Shown here: piece after piece, positions 8,795 to 16,771 of the stretch | How the letters are laid out: each line of letters starts with the position of its first letter | Position numbering within the stretch: position 1 is the first letter of the stretch | Assembly: GCA_030694935.1 (NCBI GenBank) | Contig: JAUYUA010000066.1 | Span: 1 to 56,807, forward strand | Reading direction: 5' to 3' | DNA: 56,807 nt | Source: Lutibacter sp. | GTDB taxonomy: Bacteria > Bacteroidota > Bacteroidia > Flavobacteriales > Flavobacteriaceae | Translations under genes and position numbers: made by a program | Notes under the pieces: model-generated | Database searches by the model: none | Told to the model about the DNA's origin: nothing | The model's input: the letters and a program-made list of their open reading frames with translations, nothing else

Positions 8795-9333
8795 AGGTAA
8801 TTTCGGTGAATATTGGCGAGCGAAAAGTGTTGAATTACAAAGGAAAAATTGTTGAAACCGGCATTTTTAAGTATCCCGTAAATCAACCAATATTTTTAGG
8901 AAAGGAAGATGTTGAAAACGATGCCGTCATCGACCGAAAATATCATGGAGGAATTGAGAAAGCGGTATATGGATATTCCCAAAATCATTATGCCTATTGG
9001 AAAGAATTGTATCCAAATTTAGAATGGAATTATGGGATGTTCGGGGAAAATTTAACGATTGCAAATTTGGAAGAAACCGAAATATTTGTTGGAAATACCT
9101 ATAAATTAGGGGAAGTATTGTTGGAAGTCACCAAGCCAAGAGATCCTTGTTATAAACTTGGAATTCGTTTTGGCACTCAGGAAATAGTAAAACAATTTTG
9201 GAATTCGACCAAATGCGGCATTTACTTTAAAGTGCTTCAAACCGGAAATGTAGCTGTTGGCGATGAACTGATTTTTGTTCATAAAGCAGAAAATTCACCA
9301 ACAATCGCCGAAGTTTACGAAACTAAAAAATAG
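8791..9333 (+). CDS. MOSC-domain protein
   Basis: The 180-residue protein is almost entirely a MOSC domain (named for molybdenum cofactor sulfurase C-terminal). Conserved features include the HGGIEKAVY block, GENLTI and the cysteine in the motif PRDPCYKLG. YiiM-type homologues reduce N-hydroxylated compounds with the help of molybdenum cofactor; the partner and substrate here are unknown. It is the last gene of the operon starting at 6426. Confidence 0.9.
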   Translation: MKVISVNIGERKVLNYKGKIVETGIFKYPVNQPIFLGKEDVENDAVIDRKYHGGIEKAVYGYSQNHYAYWKELYPNLEWNYGMFGENLTIANLEETEIFVGNTYKLGEVLLEVTKPRDPCYKLGIRFGTQEIVKQFWNSTKCGIYFKVLQTGNVAVGDELIFVHKAENSPTIAEVYETKK

Positions 9334-9356
9334 AAAAAAAACTGTTTAAAAACCGA

Positions 9357-9461
9357 TTTAACCGCAAAGCTCGCAAAGAAGGCGCAATGTTCGCAAAGTG
9401 TCAAATTTTGAAGCAGCACTTTGCGTTCCTTGCGAAAAGCTTCGCGTCCCTTGCGGTTAAA
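9357..9461. repeat. AACCGCAAAG-type inverted repeat
   Basis: TTTAACCGCAAAG at 9357-9369 faces CTTGCGGTTAAA at 9450-9461, and the inner parts also pair in patches (CGCAAAG against CTTTGCG). The 105-base element fills the gap between the convergent MOSC and mscL genes, so it could end transcription from both sides. Related half-elements occur at 9941-9963 and 26922-26957. Confidence 0.65.
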
Positions 9462-9467
9462 AAAAGT

Positions 9468-9878
9468 TTATTTTTTTGCCAGCAAATCCCTTATTTGAAT
9501 CAGTAATTCTTCTTGAGACGGACCTTTTGGCGCTTCAGGCGCAGGAACTTCTTTCCTTTTCATGCGGTTAATTGCTTTGATCATCATAAACATCACAGCA
9601 GCAACAATAATAAAATCGACAAGGTTTGTTAAAAAATCTCCGTAAAGTACGGCAACTTCGCCAACAACTTCTCCGGTTTCATTTGCAACGCCTTCATTAA
9701 TAATCCATTTCAGGCCTTTGAAGTCCGATTGAAAAATTAACCCAACCAATGGTGAAACAATTCCGCCGGTAAATGAAGACACAATTTTGTTGAAAGCGGC
9801 TCCCATAACAAAACCAACTGCAATGTCAACAAGGTTTCCCTTCATTGCAAATTCCTTGAATTCTTTTAACATTCCCAT
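9468..9878 (-). CDS. mscL: Large-conductance mechanosensitive channel
   Basis: MscL opens under membrane tension and lets solutes escape during osmotic downshock. The 136-residue protein starts with the family sequence MLKEFKEFAMKGNLVDIAVG, has the first pore-lining span (about 16-45), a periplasmic loop, the second span (about 80-105) and a charged cytoplasmic helix at the end. Length is normal. No operon partner is close. Confidence 0.96.
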   Translation of the reverse strand: MGMLKEFKEFAMKGNLVDIAVGFVMGAAFNKIVSSFTGGIVSPLVGLIFQSDFKGLKWIINEGVANETGEVVGEVAVLYGDFLTNLVDFIIVAAVMFMMIKAINRMKRKEVPAPEAPKGPSQEELLIQIRDLLAKK

Positions 9879-9940
9879 ATTTATGTAATTAATGATTAGT
9901 GTAGCTAATATAATAAAAAAGTTAATTCAATTGAAATTCA

Positions 9941-9963
9941 TTTAACCGCGAAGACCGCAAAGA
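9941..9963 (+). repeat. AACCGCAAAG-type repeat, module 1 of composite A
   Basis: TTTAACCGCGAAGACCGCAAAG begins a run of three intergenic modules that continues with the ATTTACGATT words (9970-10019) and the structured element (10021-10142). The same order occurs at 26922-27150. Confidence 0.6.
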
Positions 9964-9969
9964 AAATTT

Positions 9970-10019
9970 TGGATTTACGATTTACGAATTTTCGTCTTTC
10001 TAAATCCAAAATCGTAATT
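9970..10019. repeat. ATTTACGATT-type repeat, module 2 of composite A
   Basis: GGATTTACGATTTACG is followed about 25 bases on by TCCAAAATCGTAATTC, which is largely its reverse complement. This gives a weak hairpin between module 1 and the structured element. Confidence 0.55.
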
Positions 10020-10020
10020 C

Positions 10021-10142
10021 AATTTGCATTAGGGGTTGTAGTGAAAATCCTTTTTTGAGGTTTTTCGCCGAAAAAAAGATTGCAACGAAAAACCCGACCC
10101 GCCAGCCAGCCTGCCGGCAGGCTGGCGGGGAATGCCCAAATT
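10021..10142 (+). ncRNA. Candidate structured RNA or mobile hairpin element, copy A
   Basis: Three nested helices can be drawn. The outer stem pairs AATTTGCATT (10021-10030) with AATGCCCAAATT (10131-10142). An inner stem pairs ATCCTTTTTT (10047-10056) with AAAAAAAGAT (10071-10080). A GC hairpin contains a perfect 22-base palindrome at 10105-10126. Copy B at 27008-27150 keeps all three, and the outer pair GCATT/AATGC is GCGTT/AACGC there, a compensatory change. It resembles abundant flavobacterial intergenic elements and may correspond to the Flavo-1 RNA family; I could not test that. Transcription and direction are not shown. Confidence 0.5.
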
Positions 10143-10177
10143 ATTAGTTTTAATGCGATTTTTATTGAGCTGAGCAG

Positions 10178-11281
10178 CTATTTCACCACTCTTTTTATGC
10201 GCTGGGAAATGGCGGTAAGCAATTCGTAAGGAATGGTATTTGCGCGTCTTGCCAAATCTTCAATATGAAGTTGGTCTTTAAAAACAAGCACTTCATCGCC
10301 TTCTTGGCAGTCGATATTGGTGACGTTAACCATCAACATATCCATACAAACATTGCCAACAATGGGCGCTTTTTGGTGGTTGATGTACACATAGCCAACG
10401 CCATTGCCAAATTGTCGCGAAATTCCGTCGGCGTGGCCAATGGGAATGGTGGCAGTTTTAACGGTTTCAGCAGCTTTAAAAGCGCGATTATAACCTACGG
10501 TTTCGCCTTTTTCAATAGTTTGAATTTGAGAAATGACCGATTTTAAGGTAATTACATTTTTCAGCTTGGCAGTTTCTTTATCATCGTTTGCAAATCCGTA
10601 CAACCCAATTCCCAAACGCACCAGTTCAAATTGTGCTTCTTCAGCGTAATTAACAATGCCCGAAGTGTTTAACATATGCCTAAAAGGCTTGTTGGGAAGT
10701 TGTGGAATAAGTTGGTTAGATATTTCTTTAAACGTGTTGATTTGCTGCAGCGTAAATGCCTTTTCGTTTAAATCTTCGCTTGCGGCGATATGCGAAAAAA
10801 CGGAAGCAACAACAATTTCTTGCTGATTTTTTACCAATGATAAAATTTCGGGAATGTCCTTTTTTGAAAACCCCAATCGGTTTAAGCCCGTGTTGAATTT
10901 GATGTGGACAGGATAATTTTTAACATTTAGATTTTTAGCTGCTTCAATAACCGCTTTTAATAAAGTGATGGAATAAACGTTGGGTTCCAAATTGAATTTT
11001 ATAATTTGCTCCAAATTTATTTTCTGCGGATGCAACACCAAAATAGGCGTTTTAATTCCGGCTTCACGCAATGCAACGCCTTCGTCTAAATAAGCGACTG
11101 CGAAATAAGCCACTTTTGGTTCCAGAAATTTGGCAATTTCAACGGAACTGCTGCCATAACCAAATGCTTTTACCACCGCCAAAACTTTTGTTTCGGGATG
11201 TATTTTCGATTTAAACACATTTAAATTGTGTTCAATGGCGTTCAAATCTATTTCAAGCACCGTAACGTGACTATTTTCCAT
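10178..11281 (-). CDS. alr: Alanine racemase
   Basis: Alr interconverts L- and D-alanine with pyridoxal phosphate and supplies D-alanine for peptidoglycan. The cofactor lysine is K38 in [11 protein letters not shown] and the catalytic tyrosine lies in the VGYNRAF block; the substrate-binding CMDMLMVNV stretch is also present. The length of 367 is normal. The start overlaps the end of tdk by 11 bases (11271-11281), so the two genes are co-transcribed and probably translationally coupled. Confidence 0.95.
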   Translation of the reverse strand: MENSHVTVLEIDLNAIEHNLNVFKSKIHPETKVLAVVKAFGYGSSSVEIAKFLEPKVAYFAVAYLDEGVALREAGIKTPILVLHPQKINLEQIIKFNLEPNVYSITLLKAVIEAAKNLNVKNYPVHIKFNTGLNRLGFSKKDIPEILSLVKNQQEIVVASVFSHIAASEDLNEKAFTLQQINTFKEISNQLIPQLPNKPFRHMLNTSGIVNYAEEAQFELVRLGIGLYGFANDDKETAKLKNVITLKSVISQIQTIEKGETVGYNRAFKAAETVKTATIPIGHADGISRQFGNGVGYVYINHQKAPIVGNVCMDMLMVNVTNIDCQEGDEVLVFKDQLHIEDLARRANTIPYELLTAISQRIKRVVK

Positions 11282-11885
11282 TTTTTTCTTCGGCTTTTTT
11301 GAGTTTTTCTTCCGCCATAGCTTTAAAGTAGGCCGATCGGCTTAATGGCTCATATTCCTGGGTTTCACCCAGCAAAACAAGTTCATCGCTGGCGGCGGTT
11401 CTATGACTGTAATGTGCCAAATTTCCCGTTCTTGTGCAAACGGCGTGAACTTTGGTCACATATTCCGCCGTGGCCATAAGTGCCGGCATAGGGCCAAAGG
11501 GATTTCCTTTAAAATCCATATCCAAACCCGCAACAATCACACGAACACCTCTGTTTGCCAAATCGTTGCAAACAGCAACAATCTCCTCATCAAAAAACTG
11601 GGCTTCATCAATTCCAACAACATCAACATCACTGGCTAAAAGCCTGATATTTGCCGATGAAGGAACCGGCGTGGATCTAATTTCGTTGGCATCGTGAGAA
11701 ACTACTTTTTCCACATCATACCGCACATCAATGGCAGGTTTAAAAATCTCCACTTTTTGTTTTGCAAATTGGGCGCGTTTTAGCCTGCGAATCAGTTCTT
11801 CCGTTTTTCCGGAAAACATAGAGCCGCAAATTACTTCAATCCAGCCAAATTGTTCGTTATGATTTACTGTATTTTCAAGAAACAT
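11271..11885 (-). CDS. tdk: Thymidine kinase
   Basis: This TK1-type kinase phosphorylates thymidine to dTMP for salvage. The P-loop GSMFSGKT is at 21-28 and the catalytic glutamate is E94 in DEAQFF. The lasso region (about 145-162) contains only one of the usual zinc cysteines (C150), as the expected CxxC reads CTRT; the protein may lack the structural zinc. The length of 204 is normal. It overlaps alr and is the upstream gene of the pair. Confidence 0.94.
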   Translation of the reverse strand: MFLENTVNHNEQFGWIEVICGSMFSGKTEELIRRLKRAQFAKQKVEIFKPAIDVRYDVEKVVSHDANEIRSTPVPSSANIRLLASDVDVVGIDEAQFFDEEIVAVCNDLANRGVRVIVAGLDMDFKGNPFGPMPALMATAEYVTKVHAVCTRTGNLAHYSHRTAASDELVLLGETQEYEPLSRSAYFKAMAEEKLKKAEEKNGK

Positions 11886-12047
11886 TTTGTAATTTCACGC
11901 TTGAAAGGTTATTGTATTTTTTTAAAAATAAATGCAATGAAAATATTGTTATATTTTTTACATTCGTTTTTGTAAAATCATCGTTTTTTTGATTTGATAC
12001 AAATTTATTAAAAATTAAACAGCAACACTCATTAAACACGTCAACTT

Positions 12048-12878
12048 ATGCACAAAAAATTAGAAGCCGAATTGGTAAGTCTGGCAAACAGCATTTTGCA
12101 AATGAAAAACAGGGATGATGTAAATGCATTGCATAAAAAAGCACGGGATATTTATGAAAAACTGACGGTGCTTCGATTTGTGGAAGATTATGTTGAAAAA
12201 ACACCAAACCTTTCTGATACGGAAGAAGAAACCATGAATGCGATTCAACAGGAATGGATTGATGAGGAAGCATTTGAAAGCAAAATGGTTGTTGAAGAAG
12301 CTGAATTTGAAAGCAAAATGGTTTTTGGCCTGAGCGAAGGAGAAGCGATAAAAGAAGTTGAATTTGAAAGCAAAATGGTTTTTGACCTTAGCGAAGGAGA
12401 AGTGGTAAAAGAAGCTTTTTTGGAAGCTAAAATAGAAGAATTGTTTAATGAGGGTGATACCATTGTTAAAGAAACCGCAAAAAAAAGTTATTCGTTACAA
12501 ATCTCTTTGGAAGACGAGTTTAAAGATGCCATTTCATCTGATATTGCTACAAATTTATTTGAAAGAGCAACCAAAGAAAATCCGATTATTATAGAAAAAA
12601 CTGAAGAAAAACAAGAGATTAAACAACGCTCTTTAAACGACGCTTTGTTTAAAAATAACATACAAGTTGGCTTAAATGACCGCATCGCTTTTGTAAACCA
12701 ACTATTCGACGGAAGCCAGCAGGATTTTAACAGGGTTGTTTCTCAATTAAATTCTTTTAAAACAGAACAGGAAGCCAAAAATTTCATTTATGAATTTGTG
12801 AAACCAGATTACGACTGGAGCTCCAAAGAAGAATTTGAACAACGATTGATCCAGTTGATCGAGCGTAAATTTTTGTAA
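12048..12878 (+). CDS. Conserved flavobacterial protein with internal tandem repeats
   Basis: I do not recognise a domain with a known function. The 276-residue, strongly acidic protein has a helical head (1-60, LEAELVSLANSILQ), a low-complexity middle and a conserved tail (about 205-276) beginning NNIQVGLNDRIAFVNQLFDG and ending RLIQLIERKFL. The middle contains three copies of a unit starting FESKMV; the last two are 19 residues each (57 bases, 12303-12359 and 12360-12416). Head and tail look like proteins I have seen in other Flavobacteriia; the repeats look like a local expansion. Lack of a signal peptide suggests a cytoplasmic protein. Confidence 0.8.
   Translation: MHKKLEAELVSLANSILQMKNRDDVNALHKKARDIYEKLTVLRFVEDYVEKTPNLSDTEEETMNAIQQEWIDEEAFESKMVVEEAEFESKMVFGLSEGEAIKEVEFESKMVFDLSEGEVVKEAFLEAKIEELFNEGDTIVKETAKKSYSLQISLEDEFKDAISSDIATNLFERATKENPIIIEKTEEKQEIKQRSLNDALFKNNIQVGLNDRIAFVNQLFDGSQQDFNRVVSQLNSFKTEQEAKNFIYEFVKPDYDWSSKEEFEQRLIQLIERKFL
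12270..12416 (+). repeat. In-frame tandem repeat in a coding region
   Basis: An 11-codon unit (12270-12302) is followed by two 19-codon units that begin GAATTTGAAAGCAAAATGGT at 12303 and 12360. The two long units differ at only a few bases, so the duplication looks recent. Confidence 0.8.
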
Positions 12879-12926
12879 TCGCGTTGCTGGCTTAGTGCTG
12901 TTACCTGTTCTTATTAATCGTACCCT

Positions 12927-13568
12927 ATGAATTACCTTTTGCTGGAAGAAGAGCTTAAAAAAAGAACAAAACTCGATTATTTTTGGGGCAGAAAGCAGGA
13001 CGATGAATTTGACAAACAGACCAAATTTATTTATAAAACAGATTCCTTTGAGACACTTTTGGCAACCATTGAATCTGCTTTTAAAGACAATCCAAAACAC
13101 ATCGATTTAAAGAATTACGCCTTAAACCGATGGTTTAATTTTTGGTCGGCAAAAGGCATCGAAAGCATTTTTTGCGAACATGAAAACGTAAAACCGCATT
13201 TAGATTCATATAACAAATTCACCGATTTTTACATCCAAAACATTCCGTTCGACCATAAAACCACTGTTTTCCCAAAAGGATTCGGGAAATCGGTTCCTTA
13301 TGCAATTCAGCACAAAAGCGAATTAATTGCGTGGCTGTATAAAAATCAGAGCCAGCAACAAAGAAAACATCATAAAAACCGACTTTTTATTGTTTTGGTA
13401 AATTATCAGGAAGAAGACGCACTTTGGAAATTAAAATCGGAAATTGGCTGGCTCAAAGAAATAGTTTCGGCTTATTTGCTTAATTTTGACCAGGCAAAGC
13501 TTCAAAGTTTTATTTTTGAAAATGAAATTGTAAAAGCCGATATTATTTGGGCAATAAAGGCCCCCTAA
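12927..13568 (+). CDS. Candidate PD-(D/E)xK-type nuclease beside a DNA methyltransferase
   Basis: No named family is recognised for this 213-residue protein. Its middle has the spacing of a PD-(D/E)xK nuclease core: a helix with E84 (GIESIFCEHE), then D100 in KFTDFYI, a strand, and D109-x-K111 in IPFDHKTT. The downstream neighbour, 93 bases away, is an adenine DNA methyltransferase, the usual partner of a restriction endonuclease. The fold call and the pairing are inference; the residues are seen directly. The last two codons and the stop (13560-13568) lie inside a dispersed repeat, so the original C-terminus may have been replaced. Confidence 0.6.
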   Translation: MNYLLLEEELKKRTKLDYFWGRKQDDEFDKQTKFIYKTDSFETLLATIESAFKDNPKHIDLKNYALNRWFNFWSAKGIESIFCEHENVKPHLDSYNKFTDFYIQNIPFDHKTTVFPKGFGKSVPYAIQHKSELIAWLYKNQSQQQRKHHKNRLFIVLVNYQEEDALWKLKSEIGWLKEIVSAYLLNFDQAKLQSFIFENEIVKADIIWAIKAP

Positions 13569-13587
13569 CCCCCGAAGGGGGAATTTA
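13560..13587 (+). repeat. 28-base GC hairpin repeat, copy 2
   Basis: These 28 bases are the exact reverse complement of 1471-1498. The TAA stop of the candidate nuclease (13566-13568) falls within the repeat. Confidence 0.75.
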
Positions 13588-13602
13588 AAAAAGTTAAAAG
13601 TT

Positions 13603-13648
13603 AAAATCGTAAATCAAAAATCGTACATCGTAAATCGAAAATCAAAAA
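13603..13648. repeat. ATTTACGATT-type repeat
   Basis: AAATCGTAAATC, AAATCGTACATC and CGTAAATCGAAAATC follow one another in the gap before the methyltransferase. This is the reverse-strand form of the words at 5659-5697. Confidence 0.55.
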
Positions 13649-13661
13649 ATTGTAAAAAATT

Positions 13662-14663
13662 ATGAATTATATAGGTTCTAAACACAAGCTTTCTTCATTT
13701 TTAAAAGACGCCATCACAGACACGGTTGGGAAGGATTTATCGGATTTGGTGTTTTGCGATTTATTTGCGGGAACGGGAAGTGTTGGCAGAACTTTTAAAC
13801 CAATCGTGAAACAGGTTATTGCCAATGATGTTGAATTTTACAGCTATGTGCTGAACCGAAATTATATAGGAAACCATCAAGAAATATTGTTTGAAGAACG
13901 CATCAGTTTATTAAATAATTTAACAGCATCGGAAGGATTTGTGTTTCACAATTACAGTGAAAAAGGGAAAGAAGGACGATTGTATTTTTCTGCAGAAAAC
14001 GGAAAAAAAATTGATGCGATTCGGCAACAAATTGAAAGTTGGAAAAATGCTGATGAAATCAGTGATGATGACTACTATTTTTTATTGGCTTCCTTAATTG
14101 AAAGTGCCGATAAAGTGGCAAACACGGCATCGGTTTATGGCGCTTATTTAAAAAAAATTAAAAAATCGGCCCAAAAAGAAATGATTTTAAAACCTGCATT
14201 ATTTACGTTTAACAGTAACAAACACCAGGTTTTTAATGCCGACAGCAATGCGTTAATTAAAGAAATAAAAGGCGATATTTTGTATTTGGATCCGCCGTAT
14301 AACAGGCGGCAATACGGATCAAATTATCATTTATTGAACACCATTGCAAAATACGATTCGTTTGAGCCTCAAGGGAAAACGGGTTTGAGAACCTATTACC
14401 GATCTTCATATTGCAAAAAAAACGAAGTCAAAAATTCTTTCGGGGAATTGATAAAAAACGCTAACTTCAAATATATTTTCTTAAGTTATAACAATGAAGG
14501 TTTAATGACGGAAGATGACGTAAAAAGCATTATGTCCGCTTACGGAAAATACAGCTTAAAAACCACCGATTATCAGCGTTTTAAAGCCGATAAAACTGAA
14601 AACAGAAATCACACAGCAACTGCAACAGTTGAATATTTACATATTTTAGAAAAAAATGAATAA
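13662..14663 (+). CDS. DNA adenine methyltransferase, D12 (Dam-like) class
   Basis: The 333-residue protein methylates the N6 position of adenine in DNA, judging from its motifs. It begins with the D12-class sequence MNYIGSKHKL, followed by the SAM-binding FAGTGSVG (35-42) and the catalytic DPPY (210-213). This order is that of the alpha class (Dam, DpnM). The target sequence cannot be told. The candidate nuclease is just upstream; a glycosyltransferase overlaps the 3' end by 8 bases. It could be an orphan methylase or half of a restriction-modification system. Confidence 0.9.
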   Translation: MNYIGSKHKLSSFLKDAITDTVGKDLSDLVFCDLFAGTGSVGRTFKPIVKQVIANDVEFYSYVLNRNYIGNHQEILFEERISLLNNLTASEGFVFHNYSEKGKEGRLYFSAENGKKIDAIRQQIESWKNADEISDDDYYFLLASLIESADKVANTASVYGAYLKKIKKSAQKEMILKPALFTFNSNKHQVFNADSNALIKEIKGDILYLDPPYNRRQYGSNYHLLNTIAKYDSFEPQGKTGLRTYYRSSYCKKNEVKNSFGELIKNANFKYIFLSYNNEGLMTEDDVKSIMSAYGKYSLKTTDYQRFKADKTENRNHTATATVEYLHILEKNE

Positions 14664-15399
14664 AAAAGAAGAAAACGCAAATTATATTTTCTGTATGAAG
14701 TGGGGAACTTTATATGGAGCCGACTACGTAAACAGATTGTATTCAATGGTTAAGAAAAATTTAACCTACGATTTTAAGATGGTTTGTTTTACCGATGATG
14801 AAACCGGAATTACTGAAGAAGTTCAGTGTTTTCCAATTCCTGAAATCAATTTAGATTCAAAACTGCCTGAACGGATGTGGAAGAAATTGACCACGCTAAA
14901 GGAAGATTTGTACGGATTAAAAGGACGCGCTTTATTTCTGGATTTAGACATTGTAATTGTTGATAATATTGATTGTTTTTTTGATATTGAAGGTGAATTT
15001 AGAATTATTAAAGACCATAGTTGGAGATCTTGGAGAATTACCGGAAATTCTTCAGTTTATAGATTTGATATTGGCAAACACGGTTATGTTTTTGATGATT
15101 TTATCGCCAATTTTGATGCTGTGATAAAACAGCACAGAAATGAACAAGAGTATTTAACCCACGCCATTAATGATAAAGGGAAATTACAATACTGGCCAAA
15201 AGAATGGTGCCCAAGTTTTAAGTATGACTGTATTTCAAGGTTTCCTTTGGCATTTTGGAAAAAACCGACAATACCCAAAGGTTCAAAAATAATTATTTTT
15301 CACGGTGAAATAAATCCGCATAAAGCCATTGTTGGCGGCAGGGGAAAATGGTATCGTTATGTAAGAGCCGCTCCTTGGGTTGCAGATTATTGGAAGTAA
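14656..15399 (+). CDS. GT-A-fold glycosyltransferase-like protein
   Basis: The 247-residue protein has the hallmark DxD motif (D96 and D98 in FLDLDIVIV) that holds the metal and sugar nucleotide in GT-A transferases, placed after an N-terminal Rossmann-like half with CFTDD. A conserved GEINPH stretch lies near the C-terminus. There are no membrane spans. Donor and acceptor are unknown. The ATG overlaps the methyltransferase stop by 8 bases, implying translational coupling; sugar transferases are not usual partners of DNA methylases, so the link may be chance or may be functional. Confidence 0.8.
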   Translation: MNKKEENANYIFCMKWGTLYGADYVNRLYSMVKKNLTYDFKMVCFTDDETGITEEVQCFPIPEINLDSKLPERMWKKLTTLKEDLYGLKGRALFLDLDIVIVDNIDCFFDIEGEFRIIKDHSWRSWRITGNSSVYRFDIGKHGYVFDDFIANFDAVIKQHRNEQEYLTHAINDKGKLQYWPKEWCPSFKYDCISRFPLAFWKKPTIPKGSKIIIFHGEINPHKAIVGGRGKWYRYVRAAPWVADYWK

Positions 15400-15457
15400 A
15401 ATTCTCGGATACCTAGATGATATTGAACGGATTTGGTAAAAAAGACAGTTATTCAAA

Positions 15458-15478
15458 ATCATAGCTGTCCGATAAAAA
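15458..15478 (+). repeat. Orphan IS end
   Basis: ATCATAGC followed by TGTCCGATAAAAA matches the left end of the IS at 1-21 (ATCAT, three differing bases, then 13 identical bases). No transposase gene is next to it. It looks like a remnant or a solo end of the same insertion sequence family. Confidence 0.55.
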
Positions 15479-15508
15479 TTCATTACAACTAATCAACCTT
15501 AATCTAAA

Positions 15509-15676
15509 TTTGACTTGACAAATAGGTCGTCCCAATGGGCTTATTTTTAACGAAAATCTATTTCTGCAAACAGGTCGTCACTCTGGGACTAAAAACAGCT
15601 CCGTAGGAGCGAAATGTTTGTAGAATATTGTGAAAAGTCAGGTTTAAAGCCCCAGCGGGGCGACCTGTTTGTTTTG
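15509..15676. repeat. Cluster of four GC-rich hairpin repeats
   Basis: This gap holds four short units with paired words around 4-6-base loops: AGGTCGTCCCAATGGGCT, AGGTCGTCACTCTGGGACT, AGCTCCGTAGGAGC and AAAGCCCCAGCGGGGCGACC. Words such as TTTGTAGAA and AAACAGG join them. Arrays of this sort are typical intergenic repeats of Bacteroidota. They run into the false upstream extension of the next gene. Confidence 0.7.
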
Positions 15677-15718
15677 GGAAATTTAAACGGACAACGAATC
15701 AAAATATTAAAAATCAGA

Positions 15719-16756
15719 ATGAGAAGGTTTTTAAAAAGTTATAAATTCGCTTTTATAGTTGCAGTTTTCCTCATTTTAGGCAGCTGTAAAACTGCGGTTG
15801 TTCCAACTTTTTCTGCGCAACAACAACCTGCGGTTCCAAATTATGAGAATAGCGCAACTTGGGCCATTTTACCCGATTTTTATCCCGAAAATTTAAAACA
15901 TTGGCAAACCAACACAACTGGTTTAGAGGCTGATGTCTTTTACATTTATCCAACTTTAAATATTGAAAAAAAGGATTTGAGATGGAACGTTCCGGTAACG
16001 GATTCCATTCAAAATGTGAAAGTGATCGACAAGGCGGTTTACTTTCAGGCATCCGCATTTTTAAACGCCGGAAAATTGTATGTTCCTTATTACCGGCAAG
16101 CGCATTTAAGGTCTTATGCCAATTTTGAAAACGGAGGAAGTGAAGCGTTAAATTTGGCTTATAATGACATAAAAGAAGCTTTTAAAGTTTATTTGGAAAA
16201 GTACAATCATGACAGGCCAATCATCATAGCATCTCACAGTCAGGGAACCACCCACGCAATTCGGCTTTTAAAAGAATTTTTCGACGGAAAATTGTTGCAA
16301 AATCAATTGGTTGCAGCTTATTTGCCCGGAATTGCCATCAAAAAAAACGAGTTCAAATCCATTCAAATGATGACAAATCCGACGGAAATTGGCGGTTTTG
16401 TAAGCTGGAACACCTTTAAAAAGAATTATTATCCCAAAAAATATGAGGAATGGTTTAAGGGCAAAGAAGTCTCTAATCCTATTGATTGGGACAATAGCAA
16501 TGAATCTGAGCAATCAGACCATAAAGGATTTTTATTTACCAATAATAAAATATATAAACAGGCATTGGAAGTTTATGTAAAAGATGGTATTTTGTGGATT
16601 AGCGTGCCACATTTTCCATATCGCTTATTGGTGTTAGGAAAAAAGGGTTACCATGCAGGCGACATCAATTTATTTTGGGAAGACATTAGGGAAAATGCAG
16701 TTTTACGTGTAGAATCTTACCTAAAAAATCAAATGATTTCAGAAAACAAGGATTGA
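15719..16756 (+). CDS. DUF3089 alpha/beta-hydrolase lipoprotein
   Basis: With the ATG at 15719 the product has 345 residues: a lipoprotein signal (1-22, ending LILGS) with lipobox cysteine C23, then a DUF3089 domain. The nucleophile is probably S174 in ASHSQGT, a GxSxG-type elbow in which the first glycine is replaced. The fold is that of esterases and lipases, but no substrate is known. An open frame continues back to 15614, but that part is made of repeats and precedes the signal peptide, so I rejected it. Confidence 0.85.
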   Translation: MRRFLKSYKFAFIVAVFLILGSCKTAVVPTFSAQQQPAVPNYENSATWAILPDFYPENLKHWQTNTTGLEADVFYIYPTLNIEKKDLRWNVPVTDSIQNVKVIDKAVYFQASAFLNAGKLYVPYYRQAHLRSYANFENGGSEALNLAYNDIKEAFKVYLEKYNHDRPIIIASHSQGTTHAIRLLKEFFDGKLLQNQLVAAYLPGIAIKKNEFKSIQMMTNPTEIGGFVSWNTFKKNYYPKKYEEWFKGKEVSNPIDWDNSNESEQSDHKGFLFTNNKIYKQALEVYVKDGILWISVPHFPYRLLVLGKKGYHAGDINLFWEDIRENAVLRVESYLKNQMISENKD

Positions 16757-16771
16757 TTTTTTGTCTTACTT

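Noticed and set aside
10105-10126. 22-base palindrome as an attachment site or operator
   Set aside because: It forms the hairpin of a repeated element with a similar arm at 27069-27116, so a specific site for a recombinase or regulator is not supported.
15509-15676. Possible CRISPR array
   Set aside because: The units differ in sequence, their spacing is irregular and each is itself a hairpin; no cas gene is present.
15614-15718. Upstream extension of the DUF3089 lipoprotein frame
   Set aside because: It consists of intergenic hairpin repeats, and the lipoprotein signal begins only at 15719.
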